A stretch of DNA of 64,000 bases from Bin87 sp965243255 (GCA_965243255.1 CBDEUH010000004.1:2666001-2730000), one strand, 5' to 3'; counted from the stretch's first letter, positions 24,048-33,486 are shown. Notes: generated by a model from the sequence alone, not told the origin. A program made the numbers and translations.

Positions 24048-25361
24048 TTAGATCACCCCGCCCTCGGCGTACAGCAGCAGCTGGCTGTTGGTCAGGCCCA
24101 ACTCGCCCTGCAGAATATCGGCGTTGTGCTCGCCAATGAGCGGGGCGCGCCGGCTGATGCGCCAGGGTGAACCGTTGAACAACGCCGCCGGCCCCGGGTA
24201 GGTGAACGTCCGCCCCAGCTCGGGATGCTCCACTTCCTTGAAGAACTCCCGGTCGGTAAGGTGAGCGTCTCCCACGATTTCGTCCATGCTGCGGATGGCT
24301 CCCCACGGGAAATCCCGCTGCTGTCCGCCGTGGAAGGCGTCTTCCAGCGTGGAGTTCATAAAGAAGTTCTTCATCACCTGGACGATGTGGTCGTTCTCCT
24401 CCGCTATCACCGCGGCGTCCTGGTATCGCTCGTCGGTCAGATCTTCGGCCATGCCCGACTGGTCGAACCAGTCGGCCAGCAGCTTCAGGCGCGCCGGCGT
24501 CAGGTTGGTGCCGGAACGGGTGGTGTTCAGCCAGCCCCCGTCGCCGGTGGGGAACTGGATGGCCGGCGACATATCCGGCGCGGCGTGGCGTCCGGTGTGT
24601 CGCTGCACCACGTCGCCGGTGGAGAGGTAGATGGCGATGGCCCCCTCGGTGGTCAGCGCGCAGGCCTCGTGGATGGACGCGTCGATGTACTGCCCCTCGC
24701 CGCTCAGGAAACGGTAGTACAGCGCGGCCATGATGCCGATGTAGGCGTAGTGCGCCCCGATGTGCCACGAGTTGCCGCCGCCGGGCGCGATGGGCGGCGG
24801 GTTCGGCACGTCAATCTCGTCGTAGCCCGACGACGCCATCTGCCCGCCGCCGGCCATCTGCGTGATGTCGCTGCTGGCGTAGTCCCGCCACGGCCCGGTC
24901 TGCCCGTAGGGCGTCAGCGAGCACATGATGAGGCCGGGATTGTCCGCCGACAGGGTTGCATAGCCCAGGCCCAGCGATTCCAGGTAGCCGGGCTTCCGGC
25001 TTTCCAGCACGATGTCGGCCGTGGCCGCCAGCCGCTTGAATACGTCCTGGCCCTGCGGTGTTTCCAGGTTCAGCGTGATGCCCCGCTTGGAAGTGTTGTA
25101 GTGCCAGAAGGACAGGCTGCGCTCCCGGTGGGGCACGTCGTCCATGAATGGGCCGAAGCTGCGGCAGGCCTCGCCGCCGGGCGGTTCAATCTTGATGAGG
25201 TCGGCGCCGTTGTCGGCCATCAGCTTGCCGCAGAACTGGCCCTTCTCATCGCAGATTTCCAGCACGCGCAAGCCGTCCAGGGCTCCGGGCAGGTTCAGGT
25301 CGGCAGAGCGTGCGCCGCCAATATCAACGCCGTCATTCTGATTTCCGTTGGCGGATGTCAT
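24048..25361 (-). CDS. CaiB/BaiF-family CoA transferase, possibly inactive subunit
   Basis: A 437-residue class III CoA-transferase, the second of two adjacent family members. LPGALDGLRVLEICDEKGQF opens the fold, and ADLIKIEPPGGEACR and TLNLETPQGQDVFKRLAATA follow the family. The catalytic Asp position (LDDTGG in its neighbour) falls on NSWHIGAHYAYIG here, so by hand alignment the Asp is a Trp or His. Two-subunit class III transferases with one catalytic partner are known, so this could be the non-catalytic half of a heterodimer. The ATG overlaps the previous gene's stop by 4 bp (ATGA), which implies tight coupling. Confidence 0.85.
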   Translation of the reverse strand: MTSANGNQNDGVDIGGARSADLNLPGALDGLRVLEICDEKGQFCGKLMADNGADLIKIEPPGGEACRSFGPFMDDVPHRERSLSFWHYNTSKRGITLNLETPQGQDVFKRLAATADIVLESRKPGYLESLGLGYATLSADNPGLIMCSLTPYGQTGPWRDYASSDITQMAGGGQMASSGYDEIDVPNPPPIAPGGGNSWHIGAHYAYIGIMAALYYRFLSGEGQYIDASIHEACALTTEGAIAIYLSTGDVVQRHTGRHAAPDMSPAIQFPTGDGGWLNTTRSGTNLTPARLKLLADWFDQSGMAEDLTDERYQDAAVIAEENDHIVQVMKNFFMNSTLEDAFHGGQQRDFPWGAIRSMDEIVGDAHLTDREFFKEVEHPELGRTFTYPGPAALFNGSPWRISRRAPLIGEHNADILQGELGLTNSQLLLYAEGGVI

Positions 25362-26683
25362 CGCAGCGCCTCCTCAATGTACGGGTACCGGTCCATAGTC
25401 GTGGGCCAGAAGACTCCGTTCTCGTAGCCGTCCAGCAGTTCCTCGTGGCTTACGCCCAGCAGATCCTCCAGCACCTCCCGGTTGTGCTGCCCAATCATCG
25501 GCGGCGGATTGGCGATGCGCGCCGGCGACTTGGCCATCTTGAACGGGGCGTTCTGGAACTTCCACGGGCCCAGCATCGGGTGGTCCATGGGCACGTACAT
25601 ATCCCGGTGCCGCAGCTGCGGGTCGTTGTCCACCCGGTCCTGGCTGCTCTGCACCGCCATGGCGCGGATGCCGGCGGCCTGGCACTTCTCGGTGAGCTCG
25701 TACTTGCCCATGGTACTGGTCCACTTTTGGATGTGCCCGTCCATCTCCTCCTGGTGCTCCAGCCGGCCGTCGATGGTGTCAAAGCGACTGTCGGCCCACT
25801 TGGGGCTGCCCATCAGTTCCACCAGCTTCTGCCATTCGTCATCGGACAGGCAGGCGATGACCGCCCAGTCGTTGTAGCCTTCGGGAGCGGTGCGGTAGGC
25901 GTTGTGGGGCGCGGCGATGGGGCCGCGGTAGTTGTTGACCACCTCGGCGCCGGGCCATACGGTGCGGTTGCCCGGCGGGAAACCTTCGCGCCTCGCCTTG
26001 CGCCCGTTCACCGTCTTGTCCAGGAAGGCCGGGCCGGTGAGGGTGATGCCCGTGATCATCTGGGAAAGGTCAACGTGCTGGCCCTTGCCGGTGGCGGAGC
26101 GATGCCGCAGGGCCGTCAGCGCGCTGATTGCGCCGTACATTCCGCCGGTGTCGTCCAGGTACGACCAGCCCCAGCCGGCGGGCGGCGCGCCGGGCAGGCC
26201 GGAGAGATGGGTCAGGCCGCTCAATGCCTGCGCCGCCGGCCCCATGGTGCCGTACCAGTGATGGCGTCCGGTGTGGCCGAAACCGGCCATGGACACGTAG
26301 ATGATGTCGGGCCGGATCTTCTTGAGCTGCTCGTAGCCCAGGCCCCAGCGCTGCATGATGCGGCTGCTGAAGTTCTCAATCACCACGTCGGACACGGAAA
26401 TCAGCCGCTTGACCAGCTCCAGACCTTCCTCGGTGCGGGTGTTGACGCTGATGCCGCGCTTGTTGGCGTTGGTGTCGGCGAACTGGCCCGTGGAGTTGGG
26501 GCCGGGTTCCACGCCCGGCGGCACGGTGAAGCGGTTCTGGCGCAGGGTGTCCAGGTTCAGCGGCCACTCAACCTTGACCACCTCCGCGCCCAGGGTGCCC
26601 AGCCAGCGGGCCGCCCAGGGCCCGGCGCGCACCCAGGTGAAGTCAACGACACGGATACCTTGTAACGGCGTTGGCAGGGGCAT
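25358..26683 (-). CDS. CaiB/BaiF-family CoA transferase
   Basis: A 441-residue class III CoA-transferase, which moves CoA between two carboxylic acids through an Asp-linked anhydride. LQGIRVVDFTWVRAGPWAAR (about residues 7-26) is the usual CoA-pocket start and GWGWSYLDDTGGMYGAISAL contains the candidate catalytic Asp. Start ATG 26683 is chosen because AGGAGG lies 7 nt upstream on the minus strand; an in-frame ATG 33 bp earlier lacks that. It overlaps the second transferase by 4 bp, so the pair is probably one heteromeric enzyme. The substrate is unknown. Confidence 0.88.
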   Translation of the reverse strand: MPLPTPLQGIRVVDFTWVRAGPWAARWLGTLGAEVVKVEWPLNLDTLRQNRFTVPPGVEPGPNSTGQFADTNANKRGISVNTRTEEGLELVKRLISVSDVVIENFSSRIMQRWGLGYEQLKKIRPDIIYVSMAGFGHTGRHHWYGTMGPAAQALSGLTHLSGLPGAPPAGWGWSYLDDTGGMYGAISALTALRHRSATGKGQHVDLSQMITGITLTGPAFLDKTVNGRKARREGFPPGNRTVWPGAEVVNNYRGPIAAPHNAYRTAPEGYNDWAVIACLSDDEWQKLVELMGSPKWADSRFDTIDGRLEHQEEMDGHIQKWTSTMGKYELTEKCQAAGIRAMAVQSSQDRVDNDPQLRHRDMYVPMDHPMLGPWKFQNAPFKMAKSPARIANPPPMIGQHNREVLEDLLGVSHEELLDGYENGVFWPTTMDRYPYIEEALR

Positions 26684-26797
26684 CGGCCAGCCTCCTGTGG
26701 CTTGGGCTAATCTCAAAACGATTGCGCCGCCAGTTTAGTGCAATAGGAAGCGATGGGCAACCTTGCAATGGGCAACCTGGCCCCGTGCTGCCGTCGG

Positions 26798-26827
26798 TTG
26801 ACCGCCTTCTCAGGGCAAGACTATACT
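26798..26827 (+). promoter_or_regulatory. Promoter of the membrane protein gene
   Basis: TTGACC (26798-26803) and TATACT (26822-26827) are separated by 18 bp. This is one of the best sigma-70-type matches in the window and lies 54 bp before the GTG at 26882. Confidence 0.6.
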
Positions 26828-26881
26828 CGGCCCGCGTTGAACCGCTAAACATAACGGCGCATATATCGCCAAGGAGTGCGC

Positions 26882-27646
26882 GTGGGTATTGACGGGCTTT
26901 TCCCCAATGGTCTGGTTCTGGAAGATGCCCTGCAACTGCTGTGGCCGGTGCTGGCGGTAGTGCTGGGCATGACGGTGTACGCCGTGTTCGTGTTCCATTT
27001 CTACCGGTTTGTAGCCGCGCGCGATATGTTCCGGCTGAACTTATCCGGGAGGGGCGAGGCGGGTGGCTCCCTGCTGGGCGACCTTTTCCGCCTGGTGTGG
27101 TGGGTCGTCAGGTTCGTCGTTCTGTATCCGGCCTTCGCATTCTTCTGGCTGGCCGTCCTGACCCTGGTGCTGGCCTTTCTCTCGGAGGACAGAACGCTGG
27201 ACAGTGTGCTCCTCATTGCCATGGCCACGGTGAGCGCCATACGGGTGGCGGCGTATTACAATGAGGACCTGGCCAGAGACCTGTCCAAGATGCTGCCCTT
27301 CGCGGTGCTGAGCTTCTTTATCGTTACGACCGATTCGCTGGATGCCATCGGCTCGCTGGCGGCTTTGAGCGAGGTGAGCGACCACCGGGAAACCATTTTC
27401 TACTACCTGCTTTTCCTGGTAGCGCTGGAGCTGGGCCTGCGGCTCCTCTTTGTGATTTTCAGTTTCGTGTTCGGCAAGGGGGAGGCTGATACGCGCAGTG
27501 TCGCCCCGGCCGCTTCGCCACTGCCGCCGGCCGTGGAGAATGTGAATGCGCCCCGCGTTGAGGGCAAGCCGAACCGGGAGAGCGCATCGGTTGGAGAGTC
27601 CGCGACTGTGCCGCCGCAGGGCGCCGCTGGGAACCCGCGCCCCTAA
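26882..27646 (+). CDS. Membrane protein of unknown function
   Basis: A 254-residue protein I do not recognise. GTG 26882 is chosen because AAGGAG ends 5 nt before it; a GTG two codons earlier overlaps that site. Hydrophobic stretches occur at about residues 13-40 (LQLLWPVLAVVLGMTVYAVF), 70-100 (two segments around FVVLYPAFAFFWLAVL), 105-125, 138-155 and 178-200, so about five helices. The last 50 residues are a hydrophilic Pro/Ala/Glu-rich tail. GC (under 60% in places) is lower than its flanks. It ends tail-to-tail with the lipoprotein gene, overlapping by 4 bp. Confidence 0.65.
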   Translation: MGIDGLFPNGLVLEDALQLLWPVLAVVLGMTVYAVFVFHFYRFVAARDMFRLNLSGRGEAGGSLLGDLFRLVWWVVRFVVLYPAFAFFWLAVLTLVLAFLSEDRTLDSVLLIAMATVSAIRVAAYYNEDLARDLSKMLPFAVLSFFIVTTDSLDAIGSLAALSEVSDHRETIFYYLLFLVALELGLRLLFVIFSFVFGKGEADTRSVAPAASPLPPAVENVNAPRVEGKPNRESASVGESATVPPQGAAGNPRP

Positions 27647-28038
27647 TCCCCGACGAAACGCGCCAGGAATCTACCATCTGCGCCGGTTTCGTACCACACC
27701 GTTACCGGCGTCCCCTGGATCTGGTGGTCTTTGAGGTGGCCCACGGAAACGCCGACCCAATCTTCGGCGCCGAACTCCCAGCTCTGCCCGGCGTCGTCGG
27801 TAATCAGCAGCCGGCTGAAGTAGCGGGGGTTGTCGGCTTGAGCGTCCACCCGGTCAATGTGCCCGGTAACCTTGGGCAGCTTGGGATACAGAGCATCGCC
27901 GTCGCCATGCCCCGGCGCATCGCGCCCTGGCATAGCCATCCCGTCGGCCGTGCACGCCGCCAGCGCCGTCAGCAGGATAACCCCAAGCATTCCGGCGGCA
28001 GCCAGGGTTGCCACGGGATGAGGTTGGTTCGGTTGCAT
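27643..28038 (-). CDS. Small secreted lipoprotein of unknown function
   Basis: A 131-residue protein with a lipoprotein signal: hydrophobic GMLGVILLTA followed by the lipobox LAAC with Cys29. The mature part is short and beta-rich (ITDDAGQSWEFGAEDWVGV, GTPVTVWYETGADGRFLA), like small extracytoplasmic binding or redox-accessory domains. It stands beside ctaA (divergent) and might serve heme-copper oxidase assembly, but this is only context. TACAAT lies 7 nt before the ATG on the minus strand with no ribosome site, so the message may be leaderless. Confidence 0.65.
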   Translation of the reverse strand: MQPNQPHPVATLAAAGMLGVILLTALAACTADGMAMPGRDAPGHGDGDALYPKLPKVTGHIDRVDAQADNPRYFSRLLITDDAGQSWEFGAEDWVGVSVGHLKDHQIQGTPVTVWYETGADGRFLARFVGD

Positions 28039-28045
28039 GGGTGAG

Positions 28046-28051
28046 ATTGTA
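28046..28051 (-). promoter_or_regulatory. Possible -10 of a leaderless lipoprotein gene
   Basis: TACAAT on the minus strand (28051-28046) lies 7 nt before the ATG of the lipoprotein gene. The predicted transcript start would fall at or near the start codon. Confidence 0.3.
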
Positions 28052-28146
28052 GCAAATCGTACCGCCGTGCTTTATCATTAATGCGGGGCCCGGCTCCCTG
28101 TCTATCGGATTCAGGTAAATCGGCCGGCGGGCCGCAACGGACGTAA

Positions 28147-29112
28147 ATGGCAGCAATCGGCATAACGGGACAACCGGACGGCGCCGCTCGGCGCGTGACC
28201 TGGCTACAGGGGTTGTCCACCGCAACGGCGGTATGCGTTTTCATTCTGGTGATAATCGGCGGCGTGGTGCGGGTTACCGAGTCCGGCCTGGGCTGTCCCG
28301 ACTGGCCCCTTTGCTACGGCAAGGTGCTGCCGCCGCTGGAATACACGGCGATTATCGAGTACACCCACCGCTTCGTGGCGTCGGTCATCGTTGGGCCGCT
28401 GGTGCTGGCGACGGCGGTGGTGGGTCTGTTGCGCTATCGCCATGACCGTTGGGTCTGGATACCCGCCGCCGTGTCGGTTCCGCTGCTGATTGTCCAGGGC
28501 CTGCTGGGCGGCGTAACCGTGCTGACGCATCTGCCCGGCGGGATAGTCGCCCTGCACCTGGGAACCGCTGAAGCGCTGCTGGCCGTGTGCCTGTTCCTGA
28601 TGATCGCATCCTACCGGACGCCGATCAGACGGGTCGCGGCTGTTGCCGGCGACGGCTACCATCGCTGGGCCATCGCCGGAGCGCTGGGCGTGTATGCGGT
28701 GATCATATCGGGGGCGCTGGTTACCGCAATGGGCGCGACCGGAGCCTGCATCACTTGGCCGCTGTGCCAGGGCAGCGCGTTCCCCATGCACCACTTGACG
28801 GCGATTCACATGTTCCATCGTTACGTGGTGCTGGTCCTGGGGATACTGCTGCTGTATGCCGTGTGGCGCTGCTACGCCGGGTCGAAGGGGGACGGCGCCA
28901 TGCGCTGGCTGGCCGGTCTCACCCTGGCGGCCTTCATCGCCCAGGTCATCGTCGGCGCGGCCACCGTCTGGCTGGACTTTCAGGCCCACTGGCGCGCGCT
29001 GCACCTGACGGCGGCCACGGCGGTGTGGGCCGGCGCGGTTGGGATGGCCGTGGTGGCCTACATGAACGCTCGGACGGCTTGGGGCAGCCGGGCATCGCAG
29101 CAGGCTGACTAG
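28147..29112 (+). CDS. ctaA: Heme A synthase
   Basis: A 321-residue COX15/CtaA family membrane protein that oxidises the methyl group of heme O to the formyl group of heme A, the cofactor of aa3-type oxidases. It has about eight helices in two homologous bundles. Signature histidines sit in IIEYTHRFVASVIVGP and HLTAIHMFHRYVVLV, and GGVVRVTESGLGCPDWPLC is the classic first loop with its cysteine pair motif. The gene ends 1 bp before ctaB, and coxB follows, so it supports the downstream oxidase. Confidence 0.93.
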   Translation: MAAIGITGQPDGAARRVTWLQGLSTATAVCVFILVIIGGVVRVTESGLGCPDWPLCYGKVLPPLEYTAIIEYTHRFVASVIVGPLVLATAVVGLLRYRHDRWVWIPAAVSVPLLIVQGLLGGVTVLTHLPGGIVALHLGTAEALLAVCLFLMIASYRTPIRRVAAVAGDGYHRWAIAGALGVYAVIISGALVTAMGATGACITWPLCQGSAFPMHHLTAIHMFHRYVVLVLGILLLYAVWRCYAGSKGDGAMRWLAGLTLAAFIAQVIVGAATVWLDFQAHWRALHLTAATAVWAGAVGMAVVAYMNARTAWGSRASQQAD

Positions 29113-29113
29113 C

Positions 29114-29989
29114 ATGGCCGCCACCGCCGTCGCCCGGGATTACCTGGCGCTGACCAAGCCTAAAATCATCTCCCTGCTGCTGGTTACGGCGGCCGGCGGG
29201 ATGTTCCTGGCCCAGCAGGGAGTGCCCCCGCTGCTGACTCTGGCCTGGGTCTGGATTGGCGGCGCGTTGGCCTCGGGCGGGGCCAATGCCATCAACCAGC
29301 ACCTGGACCGGGACATCGACCGGGAGATGCGACGGACGCAAAGCCGCCCGGTGGCCGGCGAGCGCGTTGCTCCCCGCTACGCCCTGATGTTCGGCGTGGG
29401 ACTGAACATTGCGGCCTTTGCGCTGCTGACCACGCTGGTTAACCCGCTGGCGGCAATCCTCACCCTGGCGGCCAGCCTGTTCTACGTGTTCGTCTATACG
29501 CTGTGGCTCAAACGGACCACGCCCAACAACATCGTCATCGGCGGCGCGGCCGGCGCGGTTCCGCCCATGGTGGGTTGGGTGGCAATAACGGGTAGCCTGG
29601 ACCTGCCGGCGGTGTATCTGTTCGCCATCATCTTCTTCTGGACGCCGCCCCACTTCTGGGCGCTGTCGCTGCTGATTCAGGCCGACTACGAGCAGGCCGG
29701 CGTGCCGATGCTGCCGGTGGTGTCCTCGCGCCGGCAGACGACGCTGCACGTGCTGCTCTATTCCATCGCGCTGACCGGGCTGACGCTGATGTTCGCGATA
29801 CTGCCAGACGTTGGGGTGATTTACCTGGCGTCGGCGGTGGTTCTGGGCGCGCCCTTCATATTCCTGGCCTGGCGACTCTGGCGGGACGATGAACGGGGCC
29901 GGGCGAAAGCAGCCTATCTGTACTCGCTGGCCTACCTGGCGCTGCTGTTCGTAGCGATAATGGTGGACAGCGTGGTGAAGCTGGCATAG
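29114..29989 (+). CDS. ctaB: Protoheme IX farnesyltransferase (heme O synthase)
   Basis: A 291-residue UbiA-fold membrane prenyltransferase that adds a farnesyl-type chain to protoheme to make heme O. The first Asp-rich site is ANAINQHLDRDIDREMRRTQ (about residues 57-76), the second is in the FFWTPPHFWALSLLIQADYE loop, and about seven helices are visible. It is 1 bp downstream of ctaA, so the two heme A steps are co-transcribed. It also contains TSRPV-like phosphate-binding residues (QSRPVAGE). Confidence 0.95.
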   Translation: MAATAVARDYLALTKPKIISLLLVTAAGGMFLAQQGVPPLLTLAWVWIGGALASGGANAINQHLDRDIDREMRRTQSRPVAGERVAPRYALMFGVGLNIAAFALLTTLVNPLAAILTLAASLFYVFVYTLWLKRTTPNNIVIGGAAGAVPPMVGWVAITGSLDLPAVYLFAIIFFWTPPHFWALSLLIQADYEQAGVPMLPVVSSRRQTTLHVLLYSIALTGLTLMFAILPDVGVIYLASAVVLGAPFIFLAWRLWRDDERGRAKAAYLYSLAYLALLFVAIMVDSVVKLA

Positions 29990-30038
29990 CCCGCACAGGG
30001 ACGAGCGGCAAAGGGAACAGCGCCGTACTCTAGGCAAA

Positions 30039-30067
30039 TTGACAGGCAAAATGCCTTATGCTATTTT
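30039..30067 (+). promoter_or_regulatory. Promoter of the cox operon
   Basis: TTGACA (30039-30044) and TATTTT (30062-30067) are separated by 17 bp, 67 bp before the coxB ATG. The spacer holds a small AGGCA/TGCCT inverted repeat (30044-30056) that could be an operator. Confidence 0.6.
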
Positions 30068-30134
30068 ATCCGCCGCTAGTGAAATTTTGCACATACGGCG
30101 GCCGCTGCCATAACGCCGTATCCGGGGGTTCACG

Positions 30135-31538
30135 ATGGGGCTGCTGCCCTTCTCTGAGAAAGACTCACCGACCATCTCCAAAGCGGGTTCCGGCCCCGAG
30201 CCGAACGGCCTTACTCCGGTGAGCAACGCCTCCGAATCCTCTTCCCGCCGCAGTGGCCGGAGTTCCCTGGTCGTACTAGCCGTTCTCGGCGCCGTACTGC
30301 TGCTGGCCGCCCTGGGCTGCGACGCTGACGCTCACCAGTCCGTCCTCAGCTCCACTCCGTGGACGCTGGACGGGGCCAACGGCCCGGTCGCCCGGGACCA
30401 GCTCCTTCTGTTCAACGTCCTGCTGTGGACCATGGTGGTCGTTTTCGTGCTGGTTGAGGGCGCGCTGCTCTACGCCGCCATCCGCTACCGTCGCAAGCCC
30501 GGCGACGCGCTGCCCCCGCAGACCCACGGCCACACGCCCCTGGAAATCGCCTGGACCATTATTCCCACCATCCTGATTCTGGGCCTGGGAATCTGGTCCG
30601 TGTTCGTGCTGTTCAAGCTGGAACCCGGCGAGGCCATCGCGCTGGCGGCCGAACAGGGCAAGGAACCGCTCCACGTGGAGGCCATCGGTCACCAGTGGTG
30701 GTGGGAGTTCCGCTACGAAGACGCCCTGCCCGACAACGACCCCAACCGGCCGGCCGAAGAGCAGATGGAACTGGTCACCACCGCCAACGAGATGCGCATT
30801 CCCGTTGACCGGCCCGTCATCATGACCCTCAAGAGCGACGACGTTATCCACAGCTTCTGGATCCCCAAGCTGGCCGGCAAGCAGGACGTAGTTCCCACCC
30901 GGGACAACCAGATGTGGTTCCTGGCCGAAGACGCCGGCATGTACTACGGCCAGTGCGCCGAGTTCTGCGGCACCGCCCACGCGCAGATGAAGTTCCGCGT
31001 CCATGCCCTGCCCGAGGCCGAATATGAGGCCTGGGTAGAGGGCTGGGGCAAGCCTGTGGACTTGACAAAGGTTCCCAATCAAGCCGCGGTTCAAAGCGGG
31101 CAGCTGGTCTTCCTGGGCGACGGCCAGTGCGTTACCTGCCACACCGTGGGCAGCGCCGACCAGGTGAACGAAGTGGGCGAGGGCGTGCAGCACGCCCGGA
31201 TGCAAACCTACATCGCCTATACCCAGTGGCGGCAGAAGTCCGCCAGTGAGCAGCTGGCCGACGTGCGGACCGGACAGGAGCCGCCCACCGCCTTCGCCGC
31301 GCCCAACCTCACCGACCTGGGAGCGCGCACCACCCTGGGCTCCGGCCTGGTTGACCTGAACCGGGAAACGCTGCGCCAGTGGATTCGCAACCCCGACGAC
31401 ATCAAGCCGGGCAACCGGATGTCCGAGTTGGCCACCATCTACCGGACTCGCCTGGACCACCGGGCCGACCTCACCGAAGACCAGTTGAGCGACCTGGTGG
31501 AATACCTGATAGTGCAGGGCGATCCTGAGTTACAATAG
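30135..31538 (+). CDS. coxB: Cytochrome c oxidase subunit II with fused cytochrome c domain
   Basis: A 467-residue subunit II of a caa3-type oxidase. An unusually long N-terminus (about 45 residues rich in Ser/Pro) leads into a hydrophobic segment ending in LAALGCDAD, a possible lipobox, then a second helix (VLLWTMVVVFVLVEGALL). The CuA domain has the loop YYGQCAEFCGTAHAQMKF with both cysteines, histidine and methionine, and VIHSFWIPKLAGKQD supplies the other histidine. The C-terminal heme c domain contains CVTCH and a candidate axial methionine in PGNRMSEL. The domain receives electrons from soluble or membrane cytochrome c. It starts the coxBACD operon. Confidence 0.95.
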   Translation: MGLLPFSEKDSPTISKAGSGPEPNGLTPVSNASESSSRRSGRSSLVVLAVLGAVLLLAALGCDADAHQSVLSSTPWTLDGANGPVARDQLLLFNVLLWTMVVVFVLVEGALLYAAIRYRRKPGDALPPQTHGHTPLEIAWTIIPTILILGLGIWSVFVLFKLEPGEAIALAAEQGKEPLHVEAIGHQWWWEFRYEDALPDNDPNRPAEEQMELVTTANEMRIPVDRPVIMTLKSDDVIHSFWIPKLAGKQDVVPTRDNQMWFLAEDAGMYYGQCAEFCGTAHAQMKFRVHALPEAEYEAWVEGWGKPVDLTKVPNQAAVQSGQLVFLGDGQCVTCHTVGSADQVNEVGEGVQHARMQTYIAYTQWRQKSASEQLADVRTGQEPPTAFAAPNLTDLGARTTLGSGLVDLNRETLRQWIRNPDDIKPGNRMSELATIYRTRLDHRADLTEDQLSDLVEYLIVQGDPELQ

Positions 31539-31614
31539 ACACAGTGAGAGACCAGACGCCGCTAACGCACGGCTCCGGCCGTAACTACCGCGCTGCAGCG
31601 GAGGAACTGAAGCA

Positions 31615-33486
31615 ATGGTAACCATCACCGGCGTGATACCCCGTCCGACTACTTATACCGGCCTGTGGAGCTGGTTGACGACGGTTGACCACAAGCGCAT
31701 CGGCGCGCTGTACGGCTTCTCTGCCTTCTTCTTCTTCGTGATCGGCGGCATCGAGGCCGGCATCATGCGCCTGCAGTTGGCCACCTCGGACGCCTCGCTG
31801 GTGTCGGCGGACTGGTTCAACGCCATGTTCACCATGCACGGCACCACCATGATCTTCATGGCCATCATGCCCTTCGGCGCCACGTTCTTCAACTTCCTCG
31901 TGCCCCTGATGATCGGCGCCCGGGACGTGGCCTTCCCCCGGCTCAACGCCTTTTCCTACTGGACGTTCCTGTTCGGCGCGCTGCTGATGCACGCCGGCTT
32001 TCTGATCGGACAGGTTCCCGATGCCGGCTGGTTCTCCTACGCCAACCTCACCGCCGCGCCCTTCAGCGAGGGCAAGGGCCTGGACTTCTGGGCGCTGAGC
32101 CTCCAGGTGCTGGGCGTCGCCTCCCTGGCGGCCGGCTTCAACTTCGTGGTTACCATCATCAATATGCGCGCCCCCGGAATGTCGCTGATGCGGATGCCGG
32201 TCTTCGTGTGGATGACGCTGGTAACCAGCATCCTGCTGGTGCTGGCCTTCCCCATCATCACCGTGGCGCTGATTGAACTGACCGCCGACCGGCAGTTCGG
32301 CGCCAACTTCTTCAACACCGCCGCCGGCGGCGACCCCATCCTGTGGCAGCATCTCTTCTGGCTCTTCGGCCATCCGGAGGTGTACATCCTGATCCTGCCG
32401 GCCATGGGCGTCGTATCCGAGATTATCCCCACCTACAGCCGCAAGCCGCTGTTCGGCTACCCGGTGATCGTGTTCTCCGGTATCGTCATCGCCATTATGA
32501 GCTGGGCCGTCTGGAGCCATCATATGTTCACGGTGGGCCTGGGCGCCATCGCCAACTCGGTGTTCACCATCACCACCATGCTCATCGCCGTCCCCACCGG
32601 AGTCAAGATCTTCAACTGGATTGGCACCATGTGGCAGGGTTCCATCGACCTGAGAACGCCGATGCTCATGGCCATCGGTTTCGTTTCTCTCTTCATCGTC
32701 GGCGGGCTCTCCGGCGTCTCCCACGCGGTGTCGCCCTCCGACTTCCAGCAGCAGGACACCTACTACATCGTGGCGCACATTCACTACGTGCTGTTCGGCG
32801 GCGCCATCTTCGGCATCTTCGGCGGCATCTACTACTGGTATCCCAAGATTACCGGCAAGATGTATCACGAGGTGCTGGGCAAGGTGCACTTCTGGCTGAT
32901 GTTTATCGGCATGAACCTCACCTTCTTCCCCATGCACTACGCCGGCCTCAACGGAATGCCCCGCCGCATCTACACCTACGCGGAGGGATTCGGCTGGGAA
33001 TTCATGAACCTGCTGGCCACCATCGGCTACTTCGTCATCGTGATCAGCCTGCTGGTGTTCATCCACAACTTCTTCCGCAGCATCAAGAAGGGCGAAGATG
33101 CCGGCCACGACCCCTGGGACGCCCCCACGCTGGAGTGGAGCATCTCCTCGCCGCCGCCGGTGTACAACTTCGCCGAGGTTCCGGTGGTGAAGGGTCAGGA
33201 TGCTTACTGGATTACCAAGCGCGAAGCGGCGGCCCGTGGTGAAACCGTGCCGGCGGAAGCTCACGTTGACCCCTCCACCATCCACATGCCCAGCCCGTCC
33301 TACTGGCCGCTGGTAACTTCCTTCGGCGTGGTCTGGATTGCCGGCGGACTGCTCATCGACTTTGGCTGGGATTACATCCGCTTCCCCATCAGCTTCATTG
33401 GCGGCTTGATTACCATTATCGGCGTCATCGGCTGGTCCAACGAGCCTCCCGCCGAAGAACACCACGAAGCCGAAGCCCATCACTGA
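31615..33486 (+). CDS. coxA: Cytochrome c oxidase subunit I
   Basis: The 623-residue catalytic subunit of a heme-copper oxidase, carrying heme a and the heme a3-CuB site. WLTTVDHKRIGALYGF is the usual first segment, and FGHPEVYILILPAMG (about residue 253) has the CuB histidine, the cross-linked tyrosine and the glutamate of the A1-type proton channel. HHMFTVG and the AHIHYVLFGGA stretch give the remaining ligands. It is longer than a typical subunit I because about 100 residues with extra helices follow the twelve-helix core (PPPVYNFAEVP onwards). AGGAGG lies before the ATG. Confidence 0.96.
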   Translation: MVTITGVIPRPTTYTGLWSWLTTVDHKRIGALYGFSAFFFFVIGGIEAGIMRLQLATSDASLVSADWFNAMFTMHGTTMIFMAIMPFGATFFNFLVPLMIGARDVAFPRLNAFSYWTFLFGALLMHAGFLIGQVPDAGWFSYANLTAAPFSEGKGLDFWALSLQVLGVASLAAGFNFVVTIINMRAPGMSLMRMPVFVWMTLVTSILLVLAFPIITVALIELTADRQFGANFFNTAAGGDPILWQHLFWLFGHPEVYILILPAMGVVSEIIPTYSRKPLFGYPVIVFSGIVIAIMSWAVWSHHMFTVGLGAIANSVFTITTMLIAVPTGVKIFNWIGTMWQGSIDLRTPMLMAIGFVSLFIVGGLSGVSHAVSPSDFQQQDTYYIVAHIHYVLFGGAIFGIFGGIYYWYPKITGKMYHEVLGKVHFWLMFIGMNLTFFPMHYAGLNGMPRRIYTYAEGFGWEFMNLLATIGYFVIVISLLVFIHNFFRSIKKGEDAGHDPWDAPTLEWSISSPPPVYNFAEVPVVKGQDAYWITKREAAARGETVPAEAHVDPSTIHMPSPSYWPLVTSFGVVWIAGGLLIDFGWDYIRFPISFIGGLITIIGVIGWSNEPPAEEHHEAEAHH

